Both the position numbers and the translations under genes were made by a program. Of a DNA stretch of 64,000 bases, positions 16,953 to 25,871 are shown in pieces. The notes under the pieces were generated by a model, which saw nothing but the letters and a program-made list of their open reading frames with translations, was not told the DNA's origin and did not search any database. The DNA is from Acidobacteriota bacterium (lineage in GTDB: Bacteria > Acidobacteriota > Vicinamibacteria > Vicinamibacterales > UBA2999), in NCBI GenBank assembly GCA_030650395.1, contig JAUSDY010000028.1, positions 62,001-126,000 of the forward strand, read 5' to 3'. Each line of letters opens with the position of its first letter. Within the stretch, counting starts at the first letter, position 1.

Positions 16953-17932
16953 ACCCGTCCGAGCACGCGGAGCTCATGTTCGAGGGTCTGCGCCATGCCC
17001 TCTTCGAGGGGGCGAGCCGTGAAGCCCAGTTCGCGGCTCGCCTTCTCGTTCGATCCGAAGTAGGTCGTGCCCGCGACCACGCGCAAGCTCTCGGGTTGCA
17101 ACGTCGCAGGCAGATTCACGACGCGGCCCACGCCCTTCATCAAGAATGCCAGTGCCCGCATCGTGTGCGGGCCAGGATGCAGCAGCGGCGGTCGCACCTT
17201 CGCCAGCCGCGCCGCCAGGTCGAACGCCTCCTCGAACGTGTGCCTGGGTCCGGTGATGAGGTAGCTTTCACCCGGCCGCCCCTTCTCCATCGCCAGGATG
17301 TGCCCGCGCGCGGTGTCTTCGACGTGCGCCCAGTTGAACGCCGTCCGCGCTGGCGTGATCGGGAAGCGGCCCCGCAACAGATCCACCAGGGCGGCGTGCA
17401 TGCCGCTGGTGTCGCCCGGCCCGTAGATGAGCCCGGGCATCACGATGGTCAGCGGCAGGCCCTCATCGATCTTGGGCTGCGCGACGCGGTAGTGTGCGAT
17501 CCACTTCGTGCGGTCGTAGTTGCTCAGGTGCGGGCCGTCATACCGGTAGGTTTCATCGGGCACCGCGCCGTGCGTGTCTGAAAACACCGCCACGGTGCTG
17601 GTGTAGACGCCCCTGGGAATCGCCAGCGTCCGCATCGCCTGCAGCACGTTGCGCGTGCCGTCGACATTGATCTGATCGGCGAGCGGCTCGGTGACGCCGA
17701 CCTTGTACCAAGCGGCGACGTGAAAGACACCATCGACGCCGGTCATCGGCGCGCGCAGGGTCTCGCGGTCGGTGATGTCGCCGGCGTGAATCTGCACGCC
17801 GAGTGCCTTGAGCATCCCGGCCTTGTCTGGCGATCGCACCAGCGCCACGACCGTGTGCCCGCGGCCGATCAGCTGCTTGACGATTTCTCCGCCGATGAAA
17901 CCGGTCGCCCCCGTGACGAAATACTTCGCCAT
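16949..17932 (-). CDS. NAD(P)-dependent epimerase/reductase (extended SDR, dihydroflavonol-reductase-like)
   Basis: 327 residues. The start contains the Rossmann motif VTGATGFIGGEIV, and the active-site pair is YDRTK (Tyr and Lys spaced as YxxxK) near residue 140. Other family marks are GVDGVFHVAAWYKVG, VYTSTVAVFSD and MPGLIYGPGD. It resembles the dihydroflavonol-4-reductase/hopanoid-associated epimerase group of extended SDRs. The real substrate cannot be read from sequence, although nucleotide-sugar or hydroxy-ketone substrates are typical. It appears to be a single-gene unit, convergent with the exoprotein gene and followed upstream by a tandem repeat tract. Confidence 0.9.
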   Translation of the reverse strand: MAKYFVTGATGFIGGEIVKQLIGRGHTVVALVRSPDKAGMLKALGVQIHAGDITDRETLRAPMTGVDGVFHVAAWYKVGVTEPLADQINVDGTRNVLQAMRTLAIPRGVYTSTVAVFSDTHGAVPDETYRYDGPHLSNYDRTKWIAHYRVAQPKIDEGLPLTIVMPGLIYGPGDTSGMHAALVDLLRGRFPITPARTAFNWAHVEDTARGHILAMEKGRPGESYLITGPRHTFEEAFDLAARLAKVRPPLLHPGPHTMRALAFLMKGVGRVVNLPATLQPESLRVVAGTTYFGSNEKASRELGFTARPLEEGMAQTLEHELRVLGRV

Positions 17933-17954
17933 TTCCCGGGCATCAGCTTACTAC

Positions 17955-18050
17955 GCAGGTTTGACCGGTTCGTCAGGTTCTACTGGCTCGTCAGGTTCTA
18001 CTGGCTCGACAGGTTCGACAGGTTCTACAGGTTCTACGGGTTCGAACTCG
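17955..18050 (+). repeat. Tandem 9/18-base repeats (GGTTCTACTGGCTCGTCA)
   Basis: About ten degenerate 9-base units (GGTTCTACT, GGCTCGTCA, GGTTCGACA, GGTTCTACA) run head to tail. No inverted partner arm is visible, unlike the other word elements. The tract fills the space between the SDR start and the end of the PKD-protein gene (stop at 18052). Confidence 0.8.
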
Positions 18051-18051
18051 C

Positions 18052-19233
18052 TCAGGGCTGGCGGGCGAGGGTAAGGGTGGTGCCGGCGCGGCTGGGCGCG
18101 GTGAGCGCCTTCAGGTCCGCGGCAAAGACGACCGTATAGATATCGGAACCGCCGCCCCGATACGTGAGCGTCATTTCCATCGTTCTCGGCGCGCGAAGCT
18201 GGCTGCTGACCGTTGCGCTTCTTCCCTGGCCGTCCACATAGTCGCCCGTGACGGCGGTGCCGTTTTGCACCAGGTTGAGGCGCACGGTGAAGCCCGCGGG
18301 CGCGGCGGTGCCGATGTACAAGCCGGTCACGGTATTCGCCGTGAGCTGCTGGTAATCAGATGTCGCGTTGCCACCGCGCCCGTCGCCCACCGACACGGTG
18401 GGCCGGTGCAGCCCGCCGGATGCGTACGTTTTCTGGGTGACCGCGCGGCCGCTGGAGACCGGCGCGGTGGCGGTCGTGCCGTCGCCAAAGGTCCACAGCG
18501 CCGTCATGGCATTGCCGTCGTCATCGGTGGCGAAGACTTCAAAGGTGATGTCGGTCACGAGCACGAGGGCGACGGCTCCGGGCGCCTGGAAATCGTGGCT
18601 GCGGGCGCTAATCACCGGCGCCCGATTGGCCGCCGCCGGCGTGTTTCCCGGCGTACTCGCCGTGGGTGTCGAGCCGCCGCCGGACCCGCCACCAGACGCT
18701 GCCGCCACACCGGCAGCCGCGGCGGCGCCGCCCCCGATCAGGAGCCACTTGGCACTGCCGCCACCCTTGGGTTTCGCGGCCGCCGTTTGCGTCGTTGGCG
18801 CCGCGGCCGGGGTCGGCGCGGCCGCGACGGGCGCGACCGGCGCGGGCTGATCCGCCTTCTGCAATTTGAGCGGTCCGGCCTGCGCGGAAATGCGGAACCG
18901 GAACTGATCGATCTCGAGCCGTTCGACGTCGCGGCCCGACTCCCACACGATGCGCTTGCCGGTGCCCGGCTTGACGCCCGCTCCGACATCGCCGCTCACG
19001 CTTGACGGGCGCACGGTGAACGTCGCGCCACGATCCTGCGACGCGTCGAGCGTCACCGCGAACACGGCACGCGGGTCCGACGACACCAGGTCGTAGACGA
19101 TATGAACGGTACCGCCGCCGACTTGTTCGAAGGTGACGTTCTCCGCGCCGCCCTTCGGCGTGGTGAACACTTGCGCGGTAACCTGCTGCGCAGCAGCGAA
19201 CATCACCATCACGACGATCACTATGCGGTTCAT
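18052..19233 (-). CDS. Secreted PKD-domain protein with glycine-rich hinge
   Basis: 393 residues. A signal peptide is followed by a beta domain (about 22-130: VTFEQVGGGTVHIVYDL, VWESGRDVERLEIDQFRF), an Ala/Pro/Thr linker, and a Gly/Ala-rich hydrophobic segment near 165-190 (KWLLIGGGAAAAAGVAAA) that may be a second membrane or hinge segment. Next comes a PKD domain (DDDGNAMTALWTFGDGTTATAP, YASGGLHRPTVSVGDG) and a C-terminal beta domain (GLYIGTA, VTGDYVDGQG). The first domain resembles modules seen beside kinases and FGE proteins in Acidobacteria. It is the last gene of the kinase-FGE operon, and its ATG overlaps the FGE stop (19230-19233). Ligand unknown. Confidence 0.78.
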   Translation of the reverse strand: MNRIVIVVMVMFAAAQQVTAQVFTTPKGGAENVTFEQVGGGTVHIVYDLVSSDPRAVFAVTLDASQDRGATFTVRPSSVSGDVGAGVKPGTGKRIVWESGRDVERLEIDQFRFRISAQAGPLKLQKADQPAPVAPVAAAPTPAAAPTTQTAAAKPKGGGSAKWLLIGGGAAAAAGVAAASGGGSGGGSTPTASTPGNTPAAANRAPVISARSHDFQAPGAVALVLVTDITFEVFATDDDGNAMTALWTFGDGTTATAPVSSGRAVTQKTYASGGLHRPTVSVGDGRGGNATSDYQQLTANTVTGLYIGTAAPAGFTVRLNLVQNGTAVTGDYVDGQGRSATVSSQLRAPRTMEMTLTYRGGGSDIYTVVFAADLKALTAPSRAGTTLTLARQP

Positions 19234-20255
19234 CGGGCGCTCCGGAATCCTGTGAGGTCATTCGCGACCGAGGTTTGCTGCGTGCTGCGATTGGCGACGC
19301 GAAGAAATGCGGGACCGTTGTTCCAGAAGCCGCCGCGGATCACGCGCGCGCCGGCGGACCCCACGGCTTCGCGGCCGTCGTTGGCCGAGTACGGGTAGGC
19401 GCGATGAATACTCGAGGTCCATTCCCATACGCCGCCGAGAGCATCTTGAACGCCCCAGTGATTGGCGCGATTCTTATCCGCCGCGGCGCTCTTGCCATTG
19501 GGGGCCACACGCGAGGGCTCGAATATGGCACCCCACCAATAGGTGGACGTCGACCCGCCTCGAGCGGCGTACTCCCACTCCGCTTCGGTCGGCAGCCGCT
19601 TGCCCGCCCACTCGGCGTAAGCACGCGCCGCAAACCAATTCACCCACACCACCGGCGCATCGCCGGCACCGGCCGGATAATTGTTGCCGTCCCAGGTTTT
19701 CAAGTAGTTGCCGTCATGGAGCTCTGGCGCCAACTTCCCTTTCTGCCACTCCGGCCGCGCCATCACGAATGTCCTGAAGGCCTCGTTCGACACCTCGGTC
19801 GCATCGATCCAGAAGCCGCGCGCGATCTGAATATCCGATTGCGTCTCGTCGGCGTCACGACCGGCCTCAGCGGAGGGACTGCCCATCGCAAAGCGGCCGG
19901 ACGGAATGAACACCATGTCGCGTTGATCGATCGGCGACCGCCACTTACCGCCGGGTGCTGATGTGGCAGGCGGGTTGAGGGCGGACAGCACGCTGGCCGG
20001 CACGCCAAGCGCGGTGAGGCGGCTTTCAACGCTCACGCCGTCGGGCAGCGAGAGCGTGACCCCGCACGACGCGATGAACTGGCGTAGGCGCGCGGCGGGA
20101 ACGCCGGCCGCCACCAGCTCCTTGATATCGCTGTCGTTCAGCGGCTTGTCGCAATCAATGCCCTGGGCCGCGCCCCTCGGCGTGGCGATCCAAAGGGTGA
20201 CGACGAGCACGGCGGCGGTGAACGGCGCGATCCGGGATGTCGTCAAGTCGGTCAT
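19230..20255 (-). CDS. FGE/SUMF1-family secreted protein, probably non-catalytic
   Basis: 341 residues. A signal peptide (about 1-30) precedes a small helical domain (DSDIKELVAAGVPAARLRQFIASCGV), then the FGE-sulfatase fold from about 105: MVFIPSGRFAMGS, VSNEAFRTF, VVWVNWFAARAYAEWAGKRLPTEAEWEYAARGG, GGVWEWTSS, VIRGGFWNN. Formylglycine-generating enzymes need a cysteine pair in the C-terminal segment. Here that stretch (GGFWNNGPAFLRVANRST) has none, so sulfatase activation is unlikely. Such domains also serve as binding or scaffold modules, often linked to kinases. The ATG overlaps the kinase stop, so the two are coupled. An extracytoplasmic sensor or effector role is inference. Confidence 0.85.
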   Translation of the reverse strand: MTDLTTSRIAPFTAAVLVVTLWIATPRGAAQGIDCDKPLNDSDIKELVAAGVPAARLRQFIASCGVTLSLPDGVSVESRLTALGVPASVLSALNPPATSAPGGKWRSPIDQRDMVFIPSGRFAMGSPSAEAGRDADETQSDIQIARGFWIDATEVSNEAFRTFVMARPEWQKGKLAPELHDGNYLKTWDGNNYPAGAGDAPVVWVNWFAARAYAEWAGKRLPTEAEWEYAARGGSTSTYWWGAIFEPSRVAPNGKSAAADKNRANHWGVQDALGGVWEWTSSIHRAYPYSANDGREAVGSAGARVIRGGFWNNGPAFLRVANRSTQQTSVANDLTGFRSAR

Positions 20256-21919
20256 GATGGCGGTTTTGGGCGCGTTCCCTTGAGAAACTTCTCCTCGGCA
20301 GCCTTGGCCGTCGTGGCCCTGGCAATGCCGCTGCTAGCCCGTTTATCGGACGAATCCAGCGCCAGTGCAGCTTGAAACTCCTTTATGGCGGCGTCGTATT
20401 CGCCCTCGCCATGAAGGCGCTGTCCTTCCGTAACGTGCTGCTCCAGTGCCTTTCGCGCCGCTGGTGTTAAGGCCGGAACCGCAGGCTTGGGGTTTAAGAC
20501 GGTCTGTTCGGCCTTGATGGCTTTCTGGACGTCGGCTTTGCCATCGGCGGCCACCCGATTCGTGGGATCGATCTTGAGAGCCGCGTCGTATTCGGCGATG
20601 GCGAGGCGGTAGTCGGCGCGGTCGAACGCCTGGCGCGCGCGAGCGAGCTCGGCGGTCACCGACGGCGGAGCCGGGGGCGGCACGGCCGGCTTCGATCCGC
20701 CGGAATCGCCCGTGGCAGGCGCAGGCGAAGCCGCGGGGGCGCCGGCGGGCGGCGTCGACGGCGCCGGATTGGGAGGCGCAGACACGGCTGGCGGATTGCG
20801 ATCGGTTGTCGACGTCAGCAACGGCAACGCGTAGCGCGTGACGACAATGCCGGCCAACACGGTCCAGGCCACCGCCGCGAGGATCACGGCCAGCGACATC
20901 CGTTTCGGGGTGGGCGCGGGCGTCGGCACAACGGGCGCAGGCGTCATTCCCCGAGACCCATGCTGCGTGGCTTCGCGCGTCGGCGTGTGATCGGGTGACA
21001 GCACGATCGGCGCGGGTGTGGCCGGCCGTTCGTCGCGTGACACGCGAGGCGGCGTGGTCTTCGTCACCGGCTCCAGCGTCACGACCGTCGCCGCCGGACC
21101 CATGTCGTTTTCGAAGCGTTGCCGCAAGCTCGCGAGGTCGAGCCTCAGGGCGGTGGCGGTTTGATAGCGATCCTCGGCCACCCGCTGCAGCGCGGTGTCG
21201 AGGATGGGACTGACGCCTTCAAAGACGCGCGTGTCCGGATGATCAAAGGGATCCGGAGAGCCATTCAGGATCCGATCGAACACCGAGTACTCGTTCTCGC
21301 CGGGGAACGCGCGGCGGCCGGAAAGAAATTCGTACAACACGAGACCAACGGCGAACACGTCGCAGCGTTGATCGACCTTGTCGCCACGGACCTGTTCGGG
21401 CGACATGTAGCCCGCGGTGCCGACCATGCGGCGCGAGCGCGTCAGGCCGCGCTCGGAATTGCGGGCGATGCCGAAGTCGAGGATCTTCATCACGCCATGT
21501 TGATCGAGCATCAGATTCGACGGCTTGATGTCGCGATGCACGATGCCGGCGGCGTGCGCGAAGGAGAGGCCGCGGCAGACCTGCTCGACGTAATCAAGCT
21601 GCTGGGCGATGGGTATGGGCTGGCCACGCTGGATCATCTCGGCCAGCGTGTGGCCTTCGACGTACTCCATCACGAGGCAGGGATTGCCGTCGTACTCTTC
21701 GTAGTCGTGGATGGTGACGATGTTGGGGTGCTTGAGACGGCCGGCGGACTGCGCTTCGAGCTCGAAACGATTGCGCATCTCCTCGTTGTCGACGCGCAGG
21801 ACCTTGAGGGCGACGAGGCGGCCAATGCGCGTATCGCGCGCAAGGTAGACGGCGCCCATGCCGCCCTGGCCGAGCCTGCCTTCGATCTTGTATTTGCCGA
21901 TAATCGAGGGCTCTGGCAT
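20252..21919 (-). CDS. Membrane Ser/Thr protein kinase with extracytoplasmic TPR tail
   Basis: 555 residues. The PknB-type kinase domain spans about 8-270: Gly loop GQGGMGAVYLARD, catalytic lysine K39 (ALKVL), HRDIKPSN (128-135), DFG (148-150) and GTAGYMSPEQ. A Pro/Thr linker leads to one transmembrane helix at about 342-368. A second Pro/Ala linker is followed by TPR-like helices (RARQAFDRADYRLAIAEYDAALKIDP, LHGEGEYDAAIKEFQAALALD) outside the membrane. All catalytic residues are present, so it should be active. It is the first gene of a three-gene overlapping unit with the FGE and PKD proteins. The start is 43 bases from the tRNA-Pro gene on the opposite strand. Confidence 0.95.
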   Translation of the reverse strand: MPEPSIIGKYKIEGRLGQGGMGAVYLARDTRIGRLVALKVLRVDNEEMRNRFELEAQSAGRLKHPNIVTIHDYEEYDGNPCLVMEYVEGHTLAEMIQRGQPIPIAQQLDYVEQVCRGLSFAHAAGIVHRDIKPSNLMLDQHGVMKILDFGIARNSERGLTRSRRMVGTAGYMSPEQVRGDKVDQRCDVFAVGLVLYEFLSGRRAFPGENEYSVFDRILNGSPDPFDHPDTRVFEGVSPILDTALQRVAEDRYQTATALRLDLASLRQRFENDMGPAATVVTLEPVTKTTPPRVSRDERPATPAPIVLSPDHTPTREATQHGSRGMTPAPVVPTPAPTPKRMSLAVILAAVAWTVLAGIVVTRYALPLLTSTTDRNPPAVSAPPNPAPSTPPAGAPAASPAPATGDSGGSKPAVPPPAPPSVTAELARARQAFDRADYRLAIAEYDAALKIDPTNRVAADGKADVQKAIKAEQTVLNPKPAVPALTPAARKALEQHVTEGQRLHGEGEYDAAIKEFQAALALDSSDKRASSGIARATTAKAAEEKFLKGTRPKPPS

Positions 21920-21962
21920 CCGGCGTCATGATAGCAGGCGGCAAGCTACAATGGTGTCTGTT

Positions 21963-22039
21963 CGGGGCGTGGCTCAGCCTGGTAGAGCGTCCGCTTTGGG
22001 AGCGGAATGTCGCTGGTTCGAATCCAGTCGCCCCGACCA
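21963..22039 (+). tRNA. tRNA-Pro(UGG)
   Basis: 77 bases including an encoded CCA. The acceptor stem CGGGGCG pairs fully with CGCCCCG. The D arm contains GGCTCAGCCTGGTAGAGC. The anticodon arm is TCCGC-TTTGGGA-GCGGA, giving anticodon TGG. The T arm has the standard GGTTCGAATCC. Discriminator A (22036) is followed by CCA (22037-22039). Directly after its 3' end lies a truncated amidohydrolase gene on the opposite strand. Confidence 0.97.
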
Positions 22040-22477
22040 TACTTCCTTCCATAGTGATCGCCATCCCGGCACATCAGCGCCGCCAAGCTCGAACTCGAGG
22101 CCGGCGATGAAGCGGCCGGCGTCGGCCGCGCGCCAGGCGTCCACGAGTTCGGCCGGGCCGCTCAGCACGCCGATGACGTGGTGGCGCTTCATGACAGCGA
22201 GGGTGCGGGTCATCACCTCGGGGTCGGTCATCGGTGACCAGATCGGATCGCTGCAGGGCGGCTTCTTGAGCCGGTCGAGAAAGACATCCGGGTACGGACG
22301 ACTCGGGTCCCACGACAGCATCGGGTTGAGGGGCGCGCACATCGCCAGGGGCGGCGGCCCTTGCGCGTCGGCGTGTAACGCGTGCAGGTGCATGTCGATG
22401 ATCGGCTCGCGCGTCTGCGACAGCGCTACCGGCGCGATCGGTATGACGAGAGCGGCGACGAGGGCGAGTCGATGCAT
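22040..22477 (-). pseudogene. Amidohydrolase N-terminal fragment ending at the tRNA
   Basis: From ATG 22477 the minus strand encodes a signal peptide (MHRLALVAALVIPIAPVALSQ) followed by IIDMHLHA, the HxH metal motif of amidohydrolase TIM barrels. The fold continues with MTDPEVMTRTLAVMKRHHVIGVLSG and DAGRFIAGLEFE. After about 145 residues similarity stops exactly where the tRNA-Pro gene begins. The frame then runs antisense through the tRNA to a stop at 21974. The remaining two thirds of the barrel, with the later metal ligands, are missing, so it should not be functional. Deletion next to a tRNA 3' end is a classic scar of integration and excision. Confidence 0.7.
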
Positions 22478-22597
22478 GAGCGGTTTATACACCGTTCACG
22501 ACTCCGACGCATATGCGCGACGCTCATTCATTGAATCCGTCATGCCGAGCGCATACGATGGCCCGGCATGGAAGTTTTGATGTTCGCGTCCGCATTC

Positions 22598-22640
22598 GAC
22601 AAACCTAAAGGTTTGTCGCCACGTACAGGTTTGTCCCGCC
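22598..22640. repeat. Intergenic palindrome identical to the rdgB insertion
   Basis: GACAAACCTAAAGGTTTGTC (22598-22617) plus a second half-site CAGGTTTGTCCCGCC. It lies in the 306-base gap 22478-22783 between the amidohydrolase remnant and the next gene. Apart from this element I see nothing coding in that gap. Confidence 0.85.
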
Positions 22641-22783
22641 GCATTACCGTCCCCGCCCAGCGCATCCAGCGCAGCTGTCAGATTCGACAGCAGTAGTTCT
22701 TTCTCTTTTCAACTAGTGATCCCATCGGCGCGACGCGCCGGCGGAGATATCCGTGTATCGATCCGACGCTTCCAGGTGAGCCG

Positions 22784-23332
22784 ATGAAGTACTTGTGTAT
22801 CTGTCTTGTGGTTCTTTCTCTCAGTCCAACGGTCGCGGCCGACGAACGCCGCGTGCGCCCGCTCGATCCGTGGGCGACCGAGTCCTTCGAGCGTGTCGTC
22901 GATCGATCCATGCTCGCACGGGCGCTCACGAGCCGGCTCGAATCGTCTGATCTCGTCGTCTACATCGAAACGCTCACCGTGATGCCGGCGGACCTCGGCG
23001 GCACGACACGGTTCATGACCAGCGCTGGTGGCTATCGCTACGTGCGGATCTCGCTGCGGCGCGGGCTGGAGGCAAACGAGCGCGCGGCCATTTTGGGCCA
23101 CGAGCTACAGCATGCCTGCGAATTGGCGGATTCGGCGGCGAACGATCTACCGGCGGTAAGACGACTCTACGAAGGCCTCGGCCACCGCGTCGACCGCGGC
23201 GAAGAGCTGTTCGAAACGCGCGCGGCGCTGCTGGCTGGTCAACGCGTGTGGCTTGAACTTCGCTCGCGTCCCGCCTTCGCGCCGGGCGCTTCGGCGGGCA
23301 AGCAAGAAGCGCCCTCCCGCAAGGATCGTTAG
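22784..23332 (+). CDS. Small secreted protein with HExxH motif
   Basis: 182 residues with a signal peptide (MKYLCICLVVLSLSPTVAAD). Residues 106-110 read HELQH within AAILGHELQHACELAD, the zinc-binding pattern of zincin metalloproteases, on a predicted helix. A third ligand is not obvious: candidates are E117 or the later acidic run DRGEELFETRAA. The strand region YRYVRISLRRGLEANER just before is typical of the edge strand in such folds. The family is otherwise unrecognised. The product is small for a protease and may act on the envelope or bind metal. It ends with a 4-base overlap with the convergent DUF5916 gene. Confidence 0.75.
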   Translation: MKYLCICLVVLSLSPTVAADERRVRPLDPWATESFERVVDRSMLARALTSRLESSDLVVYIETLTVMPADLGGTTRFMTSAGGYRYVRISLRRGLEANERAAILGHELQHACELADSAANDLPAVRRLYEGLGHRVDRGEELFETRAALLAGQRVWLELRSRPAFAPGASAGKQEAPSRKDR

Positions 23333-25812
23333 AGGCCCAGCCAGTAATTGAGCTTGACCATGAACACGTGCGTGCCGTTGGCGCCAAAGCCGCTCCGGAG
23401 ATCGCGGAACACCTCGAACTGGCCGGGCCGCGACGAATCGGCGTTCGCCACGTTCCACACCACATACAAAGCGCTGCCGCGCAAGTACTCCCACCGGAAC
23501 ACGACGTTGCTGCGGAACGACTTGCTGTTGAAGTCGGGATTCGTGTCGATCGAGGCCGGCTCGAAGTCAAACGACTTCGGCCGCGCCAGCCGCCGGATGT
23601 CCGAATAATCGCCCACCGCGACGAACGGCTGCAGGTAGACCTCGAGGGTCATGTCGCGCGTGAACGCATACGTCGTGCGGGCGGTCACGCTGACCACGTC
23701 ACGCTGAAGGCGCCCGTAGATGTGATCGGCTTCGCCGTCGCCGGTGACGTCGCTGTTCTGGATCCACTGCGCCACGTCGTAGCCCCAGTTGTAGTTAGCG
23801 CTGAGCGTCGTCTGCAACTGCGGCTTCGGCTGGTAGCGCAGGAAGACATTCGCGTTCCAGCTCCACCCGCCCTCCTCGTTGCCCGACATGTTGATGTTGC
23901 CGGAGAGTTGCCATTTCTTCCGCGAGTCGCTGCCCAGAAAGCTGTTGAAGAACCAGCCGGATGGCCTGGCGATGGGCGGACCGCCACGCGTGTCGAGGTC
24001 GTCGAAGGCGTCGAGAAACACGCCGCCGCCAATGAACACGTTCCAGAAGTTCAGGAACTCGATGTTGCCGCCGGCGTTCCAGCTGTTGTCCAGAATCAGC
24101 CCGTCGCCGTTCCACGCACCGGAGCCGCCGAAGAACAGGTTGAGGCTGCGATACGTCTTACGCGGATCCGGCTGGAAGTAATTGATGCCGAAATAGGATG
24201 ACGTCTTGTTGTTACGGTTCTGGAAGAACCCGATGTCCGAGTTCTTGAAGTTGCGATCGAAGTAGTCGTAGTGCCCGAAGATACCGAGATGCTTGCTGTT
24301 GTAATTGAGGTTGGTGACGCCGCCGACACCAGTCTTCACGACATTGCTGATCGGGGCGCGCGTGCCGACCCAGTGGCCGTTCCAGTTGTACTTGTTCTTG
24401 TTCCAGCGCAGCGTGTAGTCGACACCTCCCGTATAGGCATCGAGATCCTTCTCTCGAACGACGGCCGTCGCGATCGCGCCGACGTTGGACGACCCGCCGA
24501 AGATATCGCGCTGCACGCGACCGACGTTGAACGAGGTGTACGGCTCGATCAGCCGCTCGGTCCGCACCACCTGCTCGCGGCCTGAGCCGTCGATCGTCGT
24601 CGCATCCACTGTCGCGTATTCACGATCGGTCAGCGCCGTGAGGCCGCCGTAGGTCCAGCCCGATGCCTTACCGGTGACCTTGGTCGCGCCGAGAATCGTC
24701 GTCTGGTCCGGGCGCTCGATCAGTTTGTCGCCGGCCTGCAGCGCAAACCGGCCAGGCCGCTGCCCAATCCGGCGGGAGTGGAACGTCGTCACGATCGGAT
24801 ACGGCGGCACGAGCGTCCGGCTGTCTTCGATGAAGAACGGCCGCTTCTCGGGAAAGAACGTCTCGAAGACCGAGAGATTCAGCACGGCCGGGTCCTGCTC
24901 CACCTGGCCGAAATCCGGATTAACCGTCGCGGAGAGCGTTGCGGATGTGCCCAAGCCGACGCGCATGTCGATGCCGCCCGACAAACCCTGGTCGAAGCCG
25001 ACACCAGTCGTATGTTCTTCTCGGGCCAGCATGAACGGCTGCACCTCCAGTTTGCGGGGCGGAGCCGGTGGGGTCGGGAACCTCAGGTGCCCGAAGCGCG
25101 AGACAAAACCATTCGCTCCCCGGGGCGTGGCCACCCAGCGGTCGACCTCCGCGGTGCCGACGATGTCGCGGCGGACGTTGAAGCCCCAGACGGCCTCCTT
25201 GCCGGGCTCGAGACTGAAGCGCATCTGCGAGAACGGAATGCGGTACTCGGCCGTCCAGCCTTCGCTCGTGATCTGCGTTTGCACCTCCCACACCGCGTCG
25301 TAGTCGGAGCTGGACCTGGTGTCGTCGAACCACGTCATGTCGCCCTGCACGCCGGAGGGGTTCACGTCGAAGGTGTACGCCGTGAGGTGATCGTGCCGGG
25401 GGTCGAAGGTGATGCGGATCATGTCGCTGCGGGGATTGGTGTCGCGCCGGCCCAATGCGGTCGTGATCTTCGACGGGTCGGTCATGTCGCACCGCACCGC
25501 CACGTAGATGGAGCGATCGTCGTAGGCCACCTGGATGACGGTGCGCTCCTTCGGAGCGGCCATGTTGTCGGGGTCGTTCTGCACCATGTCTTCGATGCGA
25601 TCCGCCGCCGTCCAGATCTCGTCGTCTAACTTGCCGTCGATGCGCGGGGCCTTGTCGCCGATGGCGAACGCGCGCAGCTCCTTGCCTTTTTTCTCGGGAA
25701 CGTCTGGCTCGGCTCGCGAGGCGGACGTCTGGGAATAGGCTGGGACGGCCGAAGAGAAAACCGCCAGCACCAGAACAATCGAGAGGCCGTGCAGCCACGA
25801 ACGTCGCGCCAT
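23329..25812 (-). CDS. DUF5916 outer-membrane protein with CBM9-like N-terminus
   Basis: 827 residues from ATG 25812, which opens a signal peptide (MARRSWLHGLSIVLVLAVFSS). The longer upstream frame shows no similarity. The CBM9-like part covers about 40-240 (PRIDGKLDDEIWTAADRI, GRRDTNPRSDMIRITFD, GWTAEYRIPFSQMRF). The family signature FPEKRPFFIED lies near residue 320, followed by FHSRRIGQRPG. The long C-terminal part has repeated beta strands with Tyr, Asn and Trp, as in outer-membrane barrels. It is of the same type as the genes at 316 and 62286 but clearly diverged from both. The role is probably an outer-membrane receptor or transporter with unknown substrate. Confidence 0.9.
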   Translation of the reverse strand: MARRSWLHGLSIVLVLAVFSSAVPAYSQTSASRAEPDVPEKKGKELRAFAIGDKAPRIDGKLDDEIWTAADRIEDMVQNDPDNMAAPKERTVIQVAYDDRSIYVAVRCDMTDPSKITTALGRRDTNPRSDMIRITFDPRHDHLTAYTFDVNPSGVQGDMTWFDDTRSSSDYDAVWEVQTQITSEGWTAEYRIPFSQMRFSLEPGKEAVWGFNVRRDIVGTAEVDRWVATPRGANGFVSRFGHLRFPTPPAPPRKLEVQPFMLAREEHTTGVGFDQGLSGGIDMRVGLGTSATLSATVNPDFGQVEQDPAVLNLSVFETFFPEKRPFFIEDSRTLVPPYPIVTTFHSRRIGQRPGRFALQAGDKLIERPDQTTILGATKVTGKASGWTYGGLTALTDREYATVDATTIDGSGREQVVRTERLIEPYTSFNVGRVQRDIFGGSSNVGAIATAVVREKDLDAYTGGVDYTLRWNKNKYNWNGHWVGTRAPISNVVKTGVGGVTNLNYNSKHLGIFGHYDYFDRNFKNSDIGFFQNRNNKTSSYFGINYFQPDPRKTYRSLNLFFGGSGAWNGDGLILDNSWNAGGNIEFLNFWNVFIGGGVFLDAFDDLDTRGGPPIARPSGWFFNSFLGSDSRKKWQLSGNINMSGNEEGGWSWNANVFLRYQPKPQLQTTLSANYNWGYDVAQWIQNSDVTGDGEADHIYGRLQRDVVSVTARTTYAFTRDMTLEVYLQPFVAVGDYSDIRRLARPKSFDFEPASIDTNPDFNSKSFRSNVVFRWEYLRGSALYVVWNVANADSSRPGQFEVFRDLRSGFGANGTHVFMVKLNYWLGL

Positions 25813-25871
25813 GTGCGAATTCCTCGCGCCTTTAGACACTGAAAGCGCGTTCTCGGCCGTGCCGTTCGTCC

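Noticed and set aside
17955-18050. CRISPR array
   Set aside because: Units are 9 bases and contiguous, with no spacers. None of the word repeats in the window has the repeat-spacer form.
17808-18074. Collagen-like GSTGSTGST peptide from the tandem repeat
   Set aside because: Produced by the 9-base repeat itself, with no ribosome site and a start inside the SDR gene.
19230-20255. Active sulfatase-maturing enzyme
   Set aside because: Catalytic cysteines are absent and no sulfatase gene is nearby.
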